NCBI RefSeq assembly: GCF_003387075.1
Contig: NZ_QUMQ01000001.1
Location: 2,294,001 to 2,358,000, forward strand
Direction of reading: 5' to 3'
Length of the DNA: 64,000 nt
DNA from: Asanoa ferruginea
GTDB taxonomy: Bacteria; Actinomycetota; Actinomycetes; Mycobacteriales; Micromonosporaceae
Position 1 is the first letter of the stretch. The number at the start of each line of letters is the position of its first letter. The position numbers were made by a program, and so were the translations under genes. The notes below the pieces were generated by a model, which had not been told where the DNA came from, searched no databases, and saw only the letters and a program-made list of their open reading frames with translations. Shown piece after piece: positions 33,105 to 42,595 of the stretch.

Positions 33105-33201
33105 GGTCGGTCTGGCAAATCCCCAGGTCAACCGAGAATTTTTAGCTACCAACTTCGTGCCGTGCCGGCGTTGATAGTGAGTCATGCCCAGGTTTGCTTC
33201 G

Positions 33202-33207
33202 TACCCT
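33202..33207 (+). promoter_or_regulatory. Minus-10 TACCCT, leaderless LCP gene
   Basis: TACCCT lies 7 nt before the ATG at 33215 and supports that start over the TTG at 33194. Confidence 0.5.
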
Positions 33208-33214
33208 GAGTGAC

Positions 33215-34399
33215 ATGTCTGCGACCACGTCCTCGTCCGGTGGCACCCGCGGGCGCGCTTCGGTGTCGGGCGCGCCGACCGGCACCCGCATCAGCGGTCG
33301 GGCACAGGTCCCCGGCGCGCGCAGCGAGCCGGGCCGCGCCCGTCCCGGTGGCCCCGGCGGTCCCGGTGGCCCGCGTGGGCCGCGGCGGCCCGGCGCTCCC
33401 TACCGCAAGGGCCCCCAGCCCAAATGGGGCCGGATCGCCCTGGTCGCGGTCGCCGGCCTGGCCCTGCTCGGCCTGCTCGGCGCGGCCGGCACGTGGATCT
33501 ACGTGCGGGCGCTCAACGGCAACATCGGTCGCACCGACCCGTTCTCGGAGATCACCGGCGGGCGACCGGCCAAGACGGCCAGCGGCGCGCTCAACATCCT
33601 GATGGTCGGCACCGACTCCCGCGACCCCGACGCCGAGCTCGACAAGGCCGGCAAGTGGCGGGCCGACACGATCATCGTGATGCACATACCGGCGTCGCAG
33701 GACCAGGCCTACCTCGTCTCCATACCCCGTGACCTCTACGTCCCGGTGCCCGAGTCGGCGAAGGCCGACTGCTCCAACGCCGAGCGCCACAAGGTCAACG
33801 CCTCGTTCGCCTTCGGCGGGCTGCCGCTGGCCGTACGCACGGTGGAGTGCTTCACCGACGTCCGGATGGACCACGTCATGGCGATCGACTTCGCCGGCTT
33901 CAAAGAGGTCACCGACGCCCTCGGCGGCGTCGACCTCAACGTCGAGCGCACGATCAAGTCGATCCACAAGCCCTTCCGCACCTTCCAGAAGGGTCTCAAC
34001 CACATGAACGGCGACGAGGCCCTCGACTGGATCCGCCAGCGCAAGCAGTTCCCCGACGGCGACTTCGCCCGGATGCGCCACCAGCAGGACTTCCTCCGCG
34101 CGCTGATGGACAAGGCGGCGAGCACCGGCACGCTCACCAACCCCGCCAAGCTCAACAGCTTCCTCAAGGCGGTCACCAACGCGGTCACCGTCGACCAGGG
34201 CTTCTCGCTGGTCGACATGGCCCTCCAGTTCCGCAGCCTGCGGGGCGACAACCTGAAGTTCGTCACCAGCCCGTTCAGCGGCTCGCAGACGATCAACGGC
34301 GAGTCGGTGGTGGTGTCCGACAAGACCAAGGCGCTGGCGATGTACAAGGCGATGGCCGACGACAAGATGGCCGACTGGATGGCGGCGAACAAGAAATAG
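33215..34399 (+). CDS. LytR-CpsA-Psr (LCP) family protein
   Basis: A 394-residue membrane-anchored phosphotransferase. A long Gly/Pro/Arg-rich cytoplasmic tail (1-72) leads to one membrane helix (about 74-96) and the extracytoplasmic LCP domain: LNILMVGTDSRD, WRADTIIVMHI, LVSIPRDLYV, KVNASFAFGG and a late IRQRKQFPDGDFARMRHQQDFL. LCP enzymes move glycopolymers from lipid carriers to peptidoglycan, or to arabinogalactan-type acceptors. A second LCP gene follows. The ATG at 33215 fits the leaderless minus-10. Confidence 0.93.
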   Translation: MSATTSSSGGTRGRASVSGAPTGTRISGRAQVPGARSEPGRARPGGPGGPGGPRGPRRPGAPYRKGPQPKWGRIALVAVAGLALLGLLGAAGTWIYVRALNGNIGRTDPFSEITGGRPAKTASGALNILMVGTDSRDPDAELDKAGKWRADTIIVMHIPASQDQAYLVSIPRDLYVPVPESAKADCSNAERHKVNASFAFGGLPLAVRTVECFTDVRMDHVMAIDFAGFKEVTDALGGVDLNVERTIKSIHKPFRTFQKGLNHMNGDEALDWIRQRKQFPDGDFARMRHQQDFLRALMDKAASTGTLTNPAKLNSFLKAVTNAVTVDQGFSLVDMALQFRSLRGDNLKFVTSPFSGSQTINGESVVVSDKTKALAMYKAMADDKMADWMAANKK

Positions 34400-34614
34400 C
34401 TCAGCAGTCACTCTGACCCCGATCCGGACTAACCGCGACGCTGGCTCAGACCCGAAATATCCGACTTAAGCTGACGTCAGATCATGGCGGCGGGGAGTCG
34501 GGAGGGGCCATTCCCAGCTCGGGGCGCAATCAGGGGAAGCGACCGCCCGCACCGAAGGGTGCGGGGGCCGCCACTCCACGCCGGAGTCGGCCGCGCTGGG
34601 CCAAGATCTTCATC

Positions 34615-35571
34615 GTGGTCGGCATCGCCCTGGCCGTGCTGGCCGGCGTCAGCCTCGGCGGGGTGAAGTTCCTGACCACCCGCCTCGACCACGCGCTGCA
34701 CAAGGCCAACCTGCTCGACAACGGCGCGCGTACCGGTGACGCCCATCTCAAAGGGCCGCTCAACTATCTGCTGATCGGCTCGGACGCGCGGGTCGCCAAT
34801 CCCTCGATGGGCCATCGCGCCGACTCGATCGTGATCGTCAACATCCCGGCCGGGCTCGACCGCGCCTATTTGATCTCGATACCCCGGGACCTCCGGGTCA
34901 CCATCCCACCCTGGCCGGCAACTGGTTACAAGGGTGGCCAGGACAAGATCAATGCCGCCTTCGAGTACGGCCTGGCCGACGGCGCCAAACTGCTCTCCGC
35001 CACGGTCACCAACTTCACCGGGGTGCGCTTCGACGGGGCGGCCATCGTCGACTTCAACGGCTTCAAGCAGGTGGTCGACCTGCTCAACGGCGTCGACGTC
35101 TGCGTCGACCGGCAGATCACCTCGATTCACACCGGCCACGTCTTCACCGTCGGTTGCTACTCGATGAACGGAGCGGAGGCGCTCGACTACGCCCGGCAGC
35201 GCTACGGGCTCCCCCGCGGCGACTACGACCGGCAGCGCCACCAGCAGCAGATCCTCAAAGGCATCGCGCAGAAGCTGACCGACCCGAGCGTGCTGGCCAA
35301 CCCACTCAAGCTCGACCAGACCGTGCGGGCGATCGGCGCCACGATGACCGTCGACACGAACGGCGTACCCATTAATGATCTGGTCCTCGCATTGCGCAAC
35401 ATGCGGGCCCAAAACGTCAACGGCATCCGGATTCCATCGGTCGGCGCCCGGGTCGACGGGACCGCCTACAACGTCACCATCCCCGAGGCAGACGGCCTGT
35501 TCAAGGCCATCCGGGAGGGCGACGTCACGGGATGGGCGGCCGCCAACCCCAAGTGGGTCCTGCGCATCTAG
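34615..35571 (+). CDS. LytR-CpsA-Psr (LCP) family protein, uncertain start
   Basis: The LCP domain is complete: NYLLIGSDARV, RADSIVIVNIPA, LISIPRDLRVTIP, DKINAAFEYG, ALDYARQRYGLPRGDYDRQRHQQ. As drawn from GTG 34615 (318 residues), the protein starts inside its membrane helix. The same frame stays open back to 34417 and encodes a sensible basic, Pro/Gly-rich tail (ending RRSRPRWAKIF) without any ATG, GTG or TTG. Either a CTG (34471) is used, or translation starts at ATG 34484 in another frame and one base is missing from the G-run at 34492-34495. The function is as for the previous gene. Confidence 0.85.
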   Translation: MVGIALAVLAGVSLGGVKFLTTRLDHALHKANLLDNGARTGDAHLKGPLNYLLIGSDARVANPSMGHRADSIVIVNIPAGLDRAYLISIPRDLRVTIPPWPATGYKGGQDKINAAFEYGLADGAKLLSATVTNFTGVRFDGAAIVDFNGFKQVVDLLNGVDVCVDRQITSIHTGHVFTVGCYSMNGAEALDYARQRYGLPRGDYDRQRHQQQILKGIAQKLTDPSVLANPLKLDQTVRAIGATMTVDTNGVPINDLVLALRNMRAQNVNGIRIPSVGARVDGTAYNVTIPEADGLFKAIREGDVTGWAAANPKWVLRI

Positions 35572-35574
35572 TCT
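35569..35574 (+). promoter_or_regulatory. Minus-10 TAGTCT, leaderless rhodanese gene
   Basis: TAGTCT overlaps the LCP stop codon and lies 7 nt before the GTG at 35582. Confidence 0.45.
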
Positions 35575-35581
35575 TAGCAGC

Positions 35582-35920
35582 GTGTGGAAACCGCAACCGG
35601 TTCCGTGGGTGAGCGCCGACGAGGTGCCCGACGATGCCTATCTGCTCGACGTCCGCGAAGACGACGAGTGGACGGCCGGGCACGCGCCAGGCGCGCACCA
35701 CCTGCCGATGATGGAAATTCCGGCCCGGCTGGCCGAAGTGCCGACCGACGCCGAGGTCGTGGTCGTCTGCCGGATGGGCGGGCGCTCGTCGCAGGTCGTG
35801 ACCTACCTGGCCAAGCAGGGCTGGGACAACGTGCGCAACCTTGACGGCGGCATGGAAGCCTGGCAGTCCGCCGGCCGCCCGATGGTCAGCGAAGACGGCC
35901 AACCGGCCCGCGTCGTCTGA
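35582..35920 (+). CDS. Rhodanese-like sulfurtransferase
   Basis: A 112-residue single-domain rhodanese. It shows DAYLLDVREDDEW, the GHAPGAHHLP turn, and the active-site loop VVCRMGGRSS with catalytic Cys63 carrying the persulfide, then YLAKQGWDNVRNLDGGMEAW. It would transfer sulfane sulfur from thiosulfate or a protein persulfide; the acceptor is unknown. Eight bases separate it from the glycerophosphodiesterase gene, so both are probably on one transcript. Confidence 0.92.
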   Translation: MWKPQPVPWVSADEVPDDAYLLDVREDDEWTAGHAPGAHHLPMMEIPARLAEVPTDAEVVVVCRMGGRSSQVVTYLAKQGWDNVRNLDGGMEAWQSAGRPMVSEDGQPARVV

Positions 35921-35927
35921 GCCACCC

Positions 35928-36710
35928 GTGGGCGAGTCGCCGTTGATCTTCGCGCACCGCGGCTCCTCCGCGGTGCTGCCGGAGCACACGCTTCCGGCCT
36001 ACCTGAAAGCCCTCGAAGAGGGAGCCGACGGCGTCGAGTGCGACGTCCGGCTCACCCGCGACGGGCACCTGGTGTGCGTGCACGACCGCAGGCTCGACCG
36101 CACCAGCAACGGCAAGGGCCGGGTCAGCCGGCACACGCTGGCCGAACTCGACGCCCTCGACTTCGGCAACTGGGCCGACCGGTCCGGCACCGACGAGCCG
36201 GCCGACCCCGACCGGGCCCGGCTGCTCACCCTCGACCGCCTGCTCGGTGCCGTCCGCGACGCCGGGCGCGAGGTGCAGGTGCTGATCGAGACCAAGCACC
36301 CGACACACCACGGCGGCGATGTCGAGCGCGCGCTGGCCGCCCTGCTCAAGCGCTACGGCCTGGAGCAGCCGCGGGACAGCGAGCGGGTGGCGGTGACGGT
36401 GATGTCGTTCTCCGCGTTGGCCGTCCGCCGGATGCGCGAGTTGGCGCCCGGCCTGCCCACCGCGCTGCTGATGGAGCTGCTCCCCTCGGCCGTCCGCGGC
36501 ACCCTGCCGTTCGGCGCCCGGATCGCCGGCCCCGGCATCCACCTGGTCAAGGCCCGCCCCCGGCTGGTCCGCACCCTCCAGGCCGCCGGCAACCGGGTCT
36601 ACGTCTGGACCGCCAACGAGCCCGACGAGATCGACTTCCTGGTCGACCTCGGCGTCGACGGCATCATCACCGACCGTCCGGCGTTCGTCCTCAAACACAT
36701 CGGCCGCTGA
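35928..36710 (+). CDS. Glycerophosphodiester phosphodiesterase
   Basis: A 260-residue TIM-barrel enzyme of the GDPD family. It shows FAHRGSSAVLPEHT with the catalytic His-Arg, GADGVECDVRLTRDGHLVCVHD with the metal-binding Glu/Asp and second His, VLIETKH, and a closing VYVWTANEPDEIDFLVDLGV DG barrel end. It cleaves glycerophosphodiesters to glycerol-3-phosphate and an alcohol. No signal peptide is seen, so it acts in the cytoplasm. The GTG 35928 start keeps the usual short N-terminus. It is downstream of the rhodanese gene. Confidence 0.92.
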   Translation: MGESPLIFAHRGSSAVLPEHTLPAYLKALEEGADGVECDVRLTRDGHLVCVHDRRLDRTSNGKGRVSRHTLAELDALDFGNWADRSGTDEPADPDRARLLTLDRLLGAVRDAGREVQVLIETKHPTHHGGDVERALAALLKRYGLEQPRDSERVAVTVMSFSALAVRRMRELAPGLPTALLMELLPSAVRGTLPFGARIAGPGIHLVKARPRLVRTLQAAGNRVYVWTANEPDEIDFLVDLGVDGIITDRPAFVLKHIGR

Positions 36711-36754
36711 ATCGCCCCTTTTCTCCGGGCGGCGGGTTGTGCACACTCGGGAAC

Positions 36755-38215
36755 ATGCCCGCGCGCCCGGACTACCCGACCTTCATCGCCGGCCACGCCG
36801 AGGTGATCGAGCGGATCAACGCCGGTGACGCCGGCCTGCCCACTCTCGACATCCTGCTGCGGGTCGCGCAGGAGGCGCTCGGCGCGGTCGGCATGCTCTT
36901 CGCCGAATACGGCACGTCCGGCGGCCGGATCGTCGCCGCGACCGGTGCGGCCGAGTGGGCGCTGGGCCGCCCGATCGAGACCGAGTCGCCGATCGCGATG
37001 CGGATGCTCACCGGCCTGCCCACCCAGGTGCTCACCCTCGACCGGCTGGAGGGCAAGTTCCCGCACCAGGCGACCGGCCGCGGCCTGCACACGATGCTCG
37101 CCACCCGGCTCTCGCTGCGCGGCATGGTGATCGGCAGCCTGCACGCCTTCTACCCGAGCGTCGACGACCTGCCGACCATCGAGCACCACACCCTGATCGA
37201 GTTCGTCGGCACCAACCTCGCCCACATGTATGGCCACCAGGCCGGCCTCCCCGTGCACGGCGACGGTCCGGTGGTGGCCGCGCTCACCGACGGCCTCGCG
37301 ATCATCGACTTCGACCGCAAGGTGCGGCTCTGGAACCCGGCCGCCGAGCAGGTCACCGGCCTCAGCCAGGCCGACGTGCTCAACGCCACCCTGCCGTTCC
37401 CCATCCCGGTGCTCGACCAGACCCTCGACCACCGCCTCGCCGACGGCCGCTGGCTCAAGATCACCGCGAGCGAGCTCACCGGCACCGTCGACTCGATCGT
37501 CGTCACCTTCCGCGACATCAGCGACCAGCACCGCCGCGAGGGCGACCGCGACCTGTTCGTCGCCCTGACCAGCCACGAGCTGCGCACCCCGGTCACCGTG
37601 ATCAAGGGTTACGCCGACACCCTCAACAGCCATTGGGACGAGCTTCCGGAGTACGAGCGGCGGCACGCCGCCGACGTGATCGGCCAGCGCGCTGGCGAGC
37701 TGGCCCGGCTGGTCGACCGGCTGCTCTCCTCGGCCGACGAAGCCGGCCCGGCGGCCAGCTCCCCGCCCGCACCGTTCGACCTGGTCGAGGCGCTCCGGCT
37801 GGCCGAACGCGACCTGCCCACCGCGCTGCGCCGCCGGCTGCTCGTCCGGTTGCCGGTCGACCTGCCCAAGGCGGTCGGCGACCGGAGCACCGTCACCACG
37901 ATCCTGACCGAGCTGGTCACCAACGCCGACAAATACAGCGGCGACGGCTCATCCATCGAGCTGACCGCGCAGAGTGACGAGCGCACAGTCGTCTTTCGAG
38001 TTTCCGACCGGGGCATCGGGGTACGACCCGAACATGTGGAGCGCGCGTTCGACCGTTTCTGGCAAGCCGAATCGGGTGACCGGCGGCGCTATCCAGGGGC
38101 CGGATTAGGGCTTTACCTGGTACGAAGGGTCATAGAGCGACAGAACGGATGGGTGTCGCTCCGGCCACGGGACGGCGGCGGCACGGTCGCGGAGGTCCGG
38201 CTACCCCGCGGCTGA
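36755..38215 (+). CDS. GAF/PAS sensor histidine kinase, soluble
   Basis: A 486-residue cytoplasmic kinase without membrane helices. There is a GAF-like domain (about 25-160), a PAS-like domain (about 170-260, LTDGLAIIDFDRKVRLWNPAAE), HisKA with ALTSHELRTPVTVIKGYADT (about 268-330), and an HATPase with ELVTNADKYSGDGSS, DRGIGV and GAGLGLYLVRRVIE. No response regulator gene is adjacent, so it is an orphan kinase. An RsbW-like ATPase gene follows 40 nt later. The ATG 36755 is preceded by CACACT at leaderless spacing. Confidence 0.9.
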   Translation: MPARPDYPTFIAGHAEVIERINAGDAGLPTLDILLRVAQEALGAVGMLFAEYGTSGGRIVAATGAAEWALGRPIETESPIAMRMLTGLPTQVLTLDRLEGKFPHQATGRGLHTMLATRLSLRGMVIGSLHAFYPSVDDLPTIEHHTLIEFVGTNLAHMYGHQAGLPVHGDGPVVAALTDGLAIIDFDRKVRLWNPAAEQVTGLSQADVLNATLPFPIPVLDQTLDHRLADGRWLKITASELTGTVDSIVVTFRDISDQHRREGDRDLFVALTSHELRTPVTVIKGYADTLNSHWDELPEYERRHAADVIGQRAGELARLVDRLLSSADEAGPAASSPPAPFDLVEALRLAERDLPTALRRRLLVRLPVDLPKAVGDRSTVTTILTELVTNADKYSGDGSSIELTAQSDERTVVFRVSDRGIGVRPEHVERAFDRFWQAESGDRRRYPGAGLGLYLVRRVIERQNGWVSLRPRDGGGTVAEVRLPRG

Positions 38216-38255
38216 GCCCAGTAGCGGTGCGTAGCGATGGATCGGGAGGCTGGGA

Positions 38256-38684
38256 GTGACAACAGCAGTGGCCGAACGATCCTGGCACGTGGTCGTGCCA
38301 CACCACGCCCGCGGCGCCCGCGCCGCGCGCCACCAGCTGACGACCGAGCTCGCCGGCACGGTGCCTTCCGCTTTGCTCGATGACGTGGTCGCGGTAACTG
38401 GCGAGTTGGTCGGCAACGCGGTCCGGCACGCCCGCCCCCTGCCCGGCGGCGTGATCCGGGTGGCCTGGAGCCTCACCCCGGGTGGGGTGGTCGAGGTGCG
38501 GGTCACCGACGGCGGCGGCACCGGCCACGTCCGGCCGCGGTCGCGGCCCGCCGGCCCGGAGGCGCTCAACGGCCGCGGGCTGCACATCGTCGGCACGCTC
38601 GCCGACCGCTGGGGCGTCGAACACGACGGCCAGGGCCAGATCGTCTGGGCCGAGCTCGGGGAGCACTCCCACTCCCTGGCGTGA
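38256..38684 (+). CDS. RsbW-like serine kinase/ATP-binding regulatory protein
   Basis: A 142-residue free-standing HATPase domain of the anti-sigma kinase-like type common in actinomycetes. It has the N box ELVGNAVRHARP, a G1 box VTDGGGTG, and NGRGLHIVGTLADRWGV. Such proteins phosphorylate anti-anti-sigma (STAS) proteins or act as partners of multi-domain phosphatases. GGGAGG precedes the GTG. It probably shares a transcript with the upstream kinase. No STAS or sigma-B-type gene is adjacent. Confidence 0.88.
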   Translation: MTTAVAERSWHVVVPHHARGARAARHQLTTELAGTVPSALLDDVVAVTGELVGNAVRHARPLPGGVIRVAWSLTPGGVVEVRVTDGGGTGHVRPRSRPAGPEALNGRGLHIVGTLADRWGVEHDGQGQIVWAELGEHSHSLA

Positions 38685-38724
38685 AACGCCACCCCGCAAC
38701 GGGCCGGATGCCCGGCGGTGGCAA

Positions 38725-38730
38725 TAGGCT
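38725..38730 (+). promoter_or_regulatory. Minus-10 TAGGCT, leaderless gene
   Basis: TAGGCT lies 8 nt before the ATG at 38739. Confidence 0.45.
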
Positions 38731-38738
38731 GTCTCCCC

Positions 38739-39617
38739 ATGAGCAAGAAGCGCCGGATCAACAGCGACGGAACCCCCAAGCGCGAGAAGCGCCCCGACAT
38801 GTTCTCGGCGCGGCCGTTCGAGGGCTTCGCCGACGAGGTCGAGTGGATCGCGCTGCGTGAGCTGGTCCCGGCCGCTTCCGCGCCGCTGACTCTCAACCCG
38901 CAGATGGTGGCCGAGTTCGGCGACCGGCCGGTCACCCTCGCCACCGTGCTGCCGATGGCCTGGCCCGCGATGACCAAGCCCGACGGCCGGGTCTTCGTCG
39001 GCCTCCAGCGCCACGTGCAGTCCGGCGACGTCTCCCGCGACCTGGCGGTCGCGCTGGTCCGCGCGCTCCAGACCACCCCCGGCAGCCCGGTCTCGGTGCC
39101 GGCGCACGCGGGCCACGGCCCGCGCCTGCAAGACCTGATCGTCGACGGCCCGCTCGAGATCACCCTGCACGACGGCTTCGAGTTCTGGCTCGACGACGAG
39201 CCCGGCGACGACCCCAACGTCAAGGCGTCGCTCGAACGAGCGAACGCCTCGATCTACCCGACCGTCCGCCTCGCCGCGGCGAAGGCGGCCTACTGGTGCC
39301 GGGTCCCCGACCGCGGCCACGTGCGTTGGGTCCTCCCTGATGAGGAAGACGCGGCACTGGGCGCCCTGGCCCGCCTGTCCGCCAGCGGCGACCTGCTGCT
39401 CGGCGAGGGCACCAAGTTCGCCGGCATGTTCCGGGCACACGGCCGCCTGGTTCCGGTCTGGGACATCCCCCGCGACCCGGAGCCGGCGGAGTGGGAGGCG
39501 CCCGTCGCGGCGTTCGCCAAGCGCTACGCCGACGCCCTCGCCGACCCGACCCCGCTCGACTCGGCCGCCCGCCGCTCCCGCCAGGGCCTGGTCGGCCGCC
39601 AACTGACCCTGCGCTAA
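38739..39617 (+). CDS. DUF5926-like conserved actinobacterial protein
   Basis: A 292-residue soluble protein beginning MSKKRRINSDGTPKREKRPD, followed by FEGFADEVEWIALRELVPAA and a C-terminal RARR-like basic end. The pattern matches the uncharacterised actinobacterial DUF5926 family as I recall it. There are no membrane helices, catalytic motif or cysteine cluster; the composition is acidic and proline-rich. It is transcribed alone. The function is unknown, and none is suggested by the neighbours. Confidence 0.75.
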   Translation: MSKKRRINSDGTPKREKRPDMFSARPFEGFADEVEWIALRELVPAASAPLTLNPQMVAEFGDRPVTLATVLPMAWPAMTKPDGRVFVGLQRHVQSGDVSRDLAVALVRALQTTPGSPVSVPAHAGHGPRLQDLIVDGPLEITLHDGFEFWLDDEPGDDPNVKASLERANASIYPTVRLAAAKAAYWCRVPDRGHVRWVLPDEEDAALGALARLSASGDLLLGEGTKFAGMFRAHGRLVPVWDIPRDPEPAEWEAPVAAFAKRYADALADPTPLDSAARRSRQGLVGRQLTLR

Positions 39618-39759
39618 CTCCCGCGCGTAGGCGCCCGAGCACGCCGACGGTTCCGCCGCGCGGACGGGCCGCTGTTGGCTGCGGTTTTACTTCTGCCCCT
39701 CGGCGCGGTCCGTCCTGTGGACGGGTCGGCAACGGCCAGGACGGGTAGGTCTTCCGGCG

Positions 39760-39801
39760 CGTACATGTTTTGTTATGTGCCTACATAACAAAACATGTAC
39801 G
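39760..39801. repeat. Perfect 19-bp AT-rich inverted repeat
   Basis: The arms 39760-39778 and 39783-39801 are exact reverse complements around the loop GCCT. The core TACATGTTTTGTTATGT is strikingly AT-rich against its surroundings. It lies in the 263-bp gap between the convergent DUF5926-like and arginine deiminase genes. It could be a bidirectional terminator, a regulator site, or a mobile-repeat remnant. Confidence 0.85.
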
Positions 39802-39880
39802 GCTGAACAGACGGCGCGGCCCGGCCACGACACGCCGCTCTTTCGACACGCGGGCGAGTGGGGTCGCGCGGGGCAGGTGG

Positions 39881-41086
39881 CTATGCCACCGGGTCGCGGA
39901 GGATTGGGCAGGACATGCAGCGCGGGCCGCCGCGGCCGGAGCCGAGCTCGGAGCCGGGGATGCGGATGACCTCGATGCCGGCGCGTTCGAGTTGGGCGTT
40001 GGTTTCTACGTTGCGCTCGTAGGCGACGCAGAGCCGCGGGGAGAGCGCCAGGGTGTTGTTGCCGTCGTCCCATTGCTCGCGTTCGGCGGTGACCGGGTCG
40101 AGGCCCGTGTCGATGACGCGCAGCATGTCGATGTCCATCGCGTCGGCCGCCGCGCGCAGGAACGGGGCCGGGCCGTCGACCTGTGGCTCGCCGTCGGGGC
40201 CGGCGATGACTGTGTAGGCCTGGAGCGAGTCCGCATATTTCGGATACATGATGACGGCGTCGACGTCGACCATCGTCACGATGGTGTCCAGGTGCATGGT
40301 CGCCCGCTCCTGGGCGATCGGGACCACCAGGATCGTGTGCGCCAACTCGGCCCCGAAGACCTGGCGGGCCAGGCGTTCCGCGCCGGCCGGGGTGGTTCGC
40401 TCCCCTACGCCGATGGCGATCACGCCGTCGGCCAGCAGCAGCACGTCGCCGCCCTCGACGGGCTCGAGCCCCGGGTCGTAGACGAAGCGGGTGCCGACGA
40501 ACCTTGGGTGGTAGCGGTAGATCGCGTTGGTCAGCGTCGTCTCGCGCCGGCGTGCCGGGGTCGCCAGGCTGGTGACGGCGGCCCGGTCGCGGACCCAGAC
40601 CGACGAGTCGCGGGTGAAGAGCAGATTGGGCAGCGGGTCGATGACGAACTCGTTGCTCGCCATCAGGGAGTAGACCAGGCCGCCCGGGCGGTCGACGCTC
40701 GTACGCAACTCGTCGTGGGCCAGCCCGCCGATCAACACCCCGGCGAGCCCGGACGGGTCGAGGTAGGTGAGGTGGTCGGCGACCCGGCGGCGCAGGGTGT
40801 CGCCGAGGCGCGGGTCGTCGACGACGCTGGCGGTGATCTCCGCCCGTGCCTCGGGCACCGAGAGCGTGTCGGCGAGCAACTGAGAGACGTAGAGGACCTC
40901 GACGCCACGAGCGCGGAGGGCCGCCGCGAAGGTATCGTGTTCCTCTTGGGCCCGGCCCACCCACGGGATGCCGTCGAAGAGCAGCGAATCGTTGTTTCGG
41001 GGGGTCAGACGGGCCAACTCCCGACCAGGCCGATGCAGCAGCACAGTGCCCAGACGGCCGACTTCGCTTCCGACATAGTTCGTCAC
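39881..41086 (-). CDS. arcA: Arginine deiminase
   Basis: A 401-residue guanidine-modifying enzyme that hydrolyses arginine to citrulline and ammonia. It shows the N-terminal [27 protein letters not shown], the catalytic His in ATMHLDTI, and the nucleophile Cys390 in [10 protein letters not shown]. The length is normal. No carbamate kinase, ornithine carbamoyltransferase or antiporter gene is adjacent, so the full ADI pathway is not shown here. Start GTG 41086 fits a TAGGCT minus-10 8 nt upstream; the longer in-frame version lacks family sequence. Confidence 0.94.
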   Translation of the reverse strand: MTNYVGSEVGRLGTVLLHRPGRELARLTPRNNDSLLFDGIPWVGRAQEEHDTFAAALRARGVEVLYVSQLLADTLSVPEARAEITASVVDDPRLGDTLRRRVADHLTYLDPSGLAGVLIGGLAHDELRTSVDRPGGLVYSLMASNEFVIDPLPNLLFTRDSSVWVRDRAAVTSLATPARRRETTLTNAIYRYHPRFVGTRFVYDPGLEPVEGGDVLLLADGVIAIGVGERTTPAGAERLARQVFGAELAHTILVVPIAQERATMHLDTIVTMVDVDAVIMYPKYADSLQAYTVIAGPDGEPQVDGPAPFLRAAADAMDIDMLRVIDTGLDPVTAEREQWDDGNNTLALSPRLCVAYERNVETNAQLERAGIEVIRIPGSELGSGRGGPRCMSCPILRDPVA

Positions 41087-41094
41087 AAGGCCCG

Positions 41095-41100
41095 AGCCTA
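41095..41100 (-). promoter_or_regulatory. Minus-10 TAGGCT, leaderless arcA
   Basis: On the minus strand TAGGCT lies 8 nt before the GTG at 41086. Confidence 0.45.
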
Positions 41101-41247
41101 AGCCGTGGTTGTCACCATCCGGGAAAAGAGCCGTACCGTGAATGCGGCATTCATCCCCACTCATTCCGTCGTTGCATCTTGTGGGAGTACCGGTGTGACC
41201 ACGTACGGTAGTTAGACAGCCAAAGCTCGCCCTTGCCGGAGGCAGCG

Positions 41248-41970
41248 ATGACCGTATTTCCTGCGCGTCGGGCCGTCCCCTTCACCCCTCAACGAGCCCT
41301 GCCTAGCGCAGAATCCCCCCAACCAGATCTGCTGGACGCCGTCCGTCCCCGCCCGATGGACTGGGCCCGCCGCCGGCGGGCCGAGCGCGACGCCCGCCGC
41401 ATCGAAGCTGCTGGCGCCCGTGCTCTCAACCGCATCGAACACCTCGGCCCGTCGTGGCACGTGGTGGAATGGCCCCGCACCGACTCGTTCGACGCGCTGT
41501 TCACCGGCGCTGACGACCAGGCCGGGTTCCTGGTGATCGGGCCGAGCGGCCTGTTCGCCGTGACGATCGCCGACCACGGCCGCGCCCGGGTGATGGTCGC
41601 CGGTGACGTGGTGCAGATCAGCGGGAAGCGCCCGCCCTACGTGTCCGAGGCACGCCGCGACGCCAAGCGTGCGGCCAAGGCACTCAGCGGCGCCGTCGGC
41701 CACACGATTCCGGTGACACCGGTGCTGACTTTCGTCGGTTCTGGCGTCATCAGCGTCTACGGGCTGCCGAAAGACTGTCTCGTAGCGACCCACCGCGAGC
41801 TCGACCGCCTGCTCGTCGCCGGCGGCGACCGGATCAGCTCGGCAACCGCCGAGAAGCTGTCCCACGTCGCCAGCCAGCCGAGCACGTGGCTCAACGTCGC
41901 GCACAGCGGCGGCTACCGGTGGTATGAGGGCAGCACGACCGCCTCGACTAAACTGGCCACTCGCCGTTGA
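41248..41970 (+). CDS. NERD-domain-like protein
   Basis: A 240-residue soluble protein. A basic N-terminal helix ([22 protein letters not shown]) precedes a region resembling the nuclease-related NERD domain (about 70-180): [27 protein letters not shown] and [17 protein letters not shown]. The Glu/Asp-x-K nuclease core is not clear, so it may not be an active nuclease. GGAGG precedes the ATG. The neighbours do not suggest a function. Confidence 0.7.
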   Translation: MTVFPARRAVPFTPQRALPSAESPQPDLLDAVRPRPMDWARRRRAERDARRIEAAGARALNRIEHLGPSWHVVEWPRTDSFDALFTGADDQAGFLVIGPSGLFAVTIADHGRARVMVAGDVVQISGKRPPYVSEARRDAKRAAKALSGAVGHTIPVTPVLTFVGSGVISVYGLPKDCLVATHRELDRLLVAGGDRISSATAEKLSHVASQPSTWLNVAHSGGYRWYEGSTTASTKLATRR

Positions 41971-42079
41971 CCGCGCCGCTACAACCTTCTGAAGCACTGG
42001 CCGACCGGAGGGTCGTCGGCACGCGAAACACCGGTTAGCGTAACGGTGGGGCAACTGCCGGCGATGCACAGGAGGCGCG

Positions 42080-42595
42080 GTGGCGCACGTCGACCTTGAG
42101 CTTGAGTTCTCGGCACCTGGCGAGTCAGACGCCGTGGAGCCGACCACTGGCCCACCTGCGGGGGCTGCCTGGTCGTCACCCACGTGGTCAGACACGTGGC
42201 CGCCACAGCCAGCGCCGACCAGTTTCGGCCGCTGGGCCGACACGGTGTTCGCGGCAGACGAGCCCTGCCTGGTCATCGACGACTCGATGACCATCGTCGC
42301 CGCATCCGCGTCGTGTTGCGCGCTGCTCGGCCTGTCCGATCAGCGCACCGCGGTGGGTCGCCCGCTGCTCGACGCCGGCCTGCGTCTGGTCGACTTCACG
42401 GCCGCGCGCAGCGAGCTCGCCGAGACCGAGGTCGACAAGATCCCGCCACTGCTCGCGGTCACCTCCGGGCGCCAGGCCCGCGGCCTCCTCCGGGTCCACC
42501 GCGACAACGCCAACGACACCGTCGACGCGATCGCCACCCCGCTCCTGCTCGACGGCAAGGTGGCAGGTTCGCTCACCTTCTTCGCGCCGGTCTAG
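42080..42595 (+). CDS. PAS-fold-like sensory protein
   Basis: A 171-residue soluble protein. Residues 1-48 are proline-rich and probably disordered. Residues 50-170 look like a single PAS domain: [48 protein letters not shown], and a last pair of strands ending GSLTFFAPV. There is no output domain, so it would have to act on a partner. AGGAGGCG precedes the GTG. Its stop overlaps that of the convergent sigma-factor gene by two bases. Confidence 0.7.
   Translation: MAHVDLELEFSAPGESDAVEPTTGPPAGAAWSSPTWSDTWPPQPAPTSFGRWADTVFAADEPCLVIDDSMTIVAASASCCALLGLSDQRTAVGRPLLDAGLRLVDFTAARSELAETEVDKIPPLLAVTSGRQARGLLRVHRDNANDTVDAIATPLLLDGKVAGSLTFFAPV

Noticed and set aside
33182-34411. A 409-codon open frame antisense to the first LCP gene
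   Set aside because: The plus strand encodes a complete LCP protein; the antisense frame has no recognisable domain.
39760-39801. A dif-like recombination site
   Set aside because: The inner arms read TTATG-N6-CATAA, the reverse orientation of XerC/XerD sites, and the symmetry is far more perfect than in dif.
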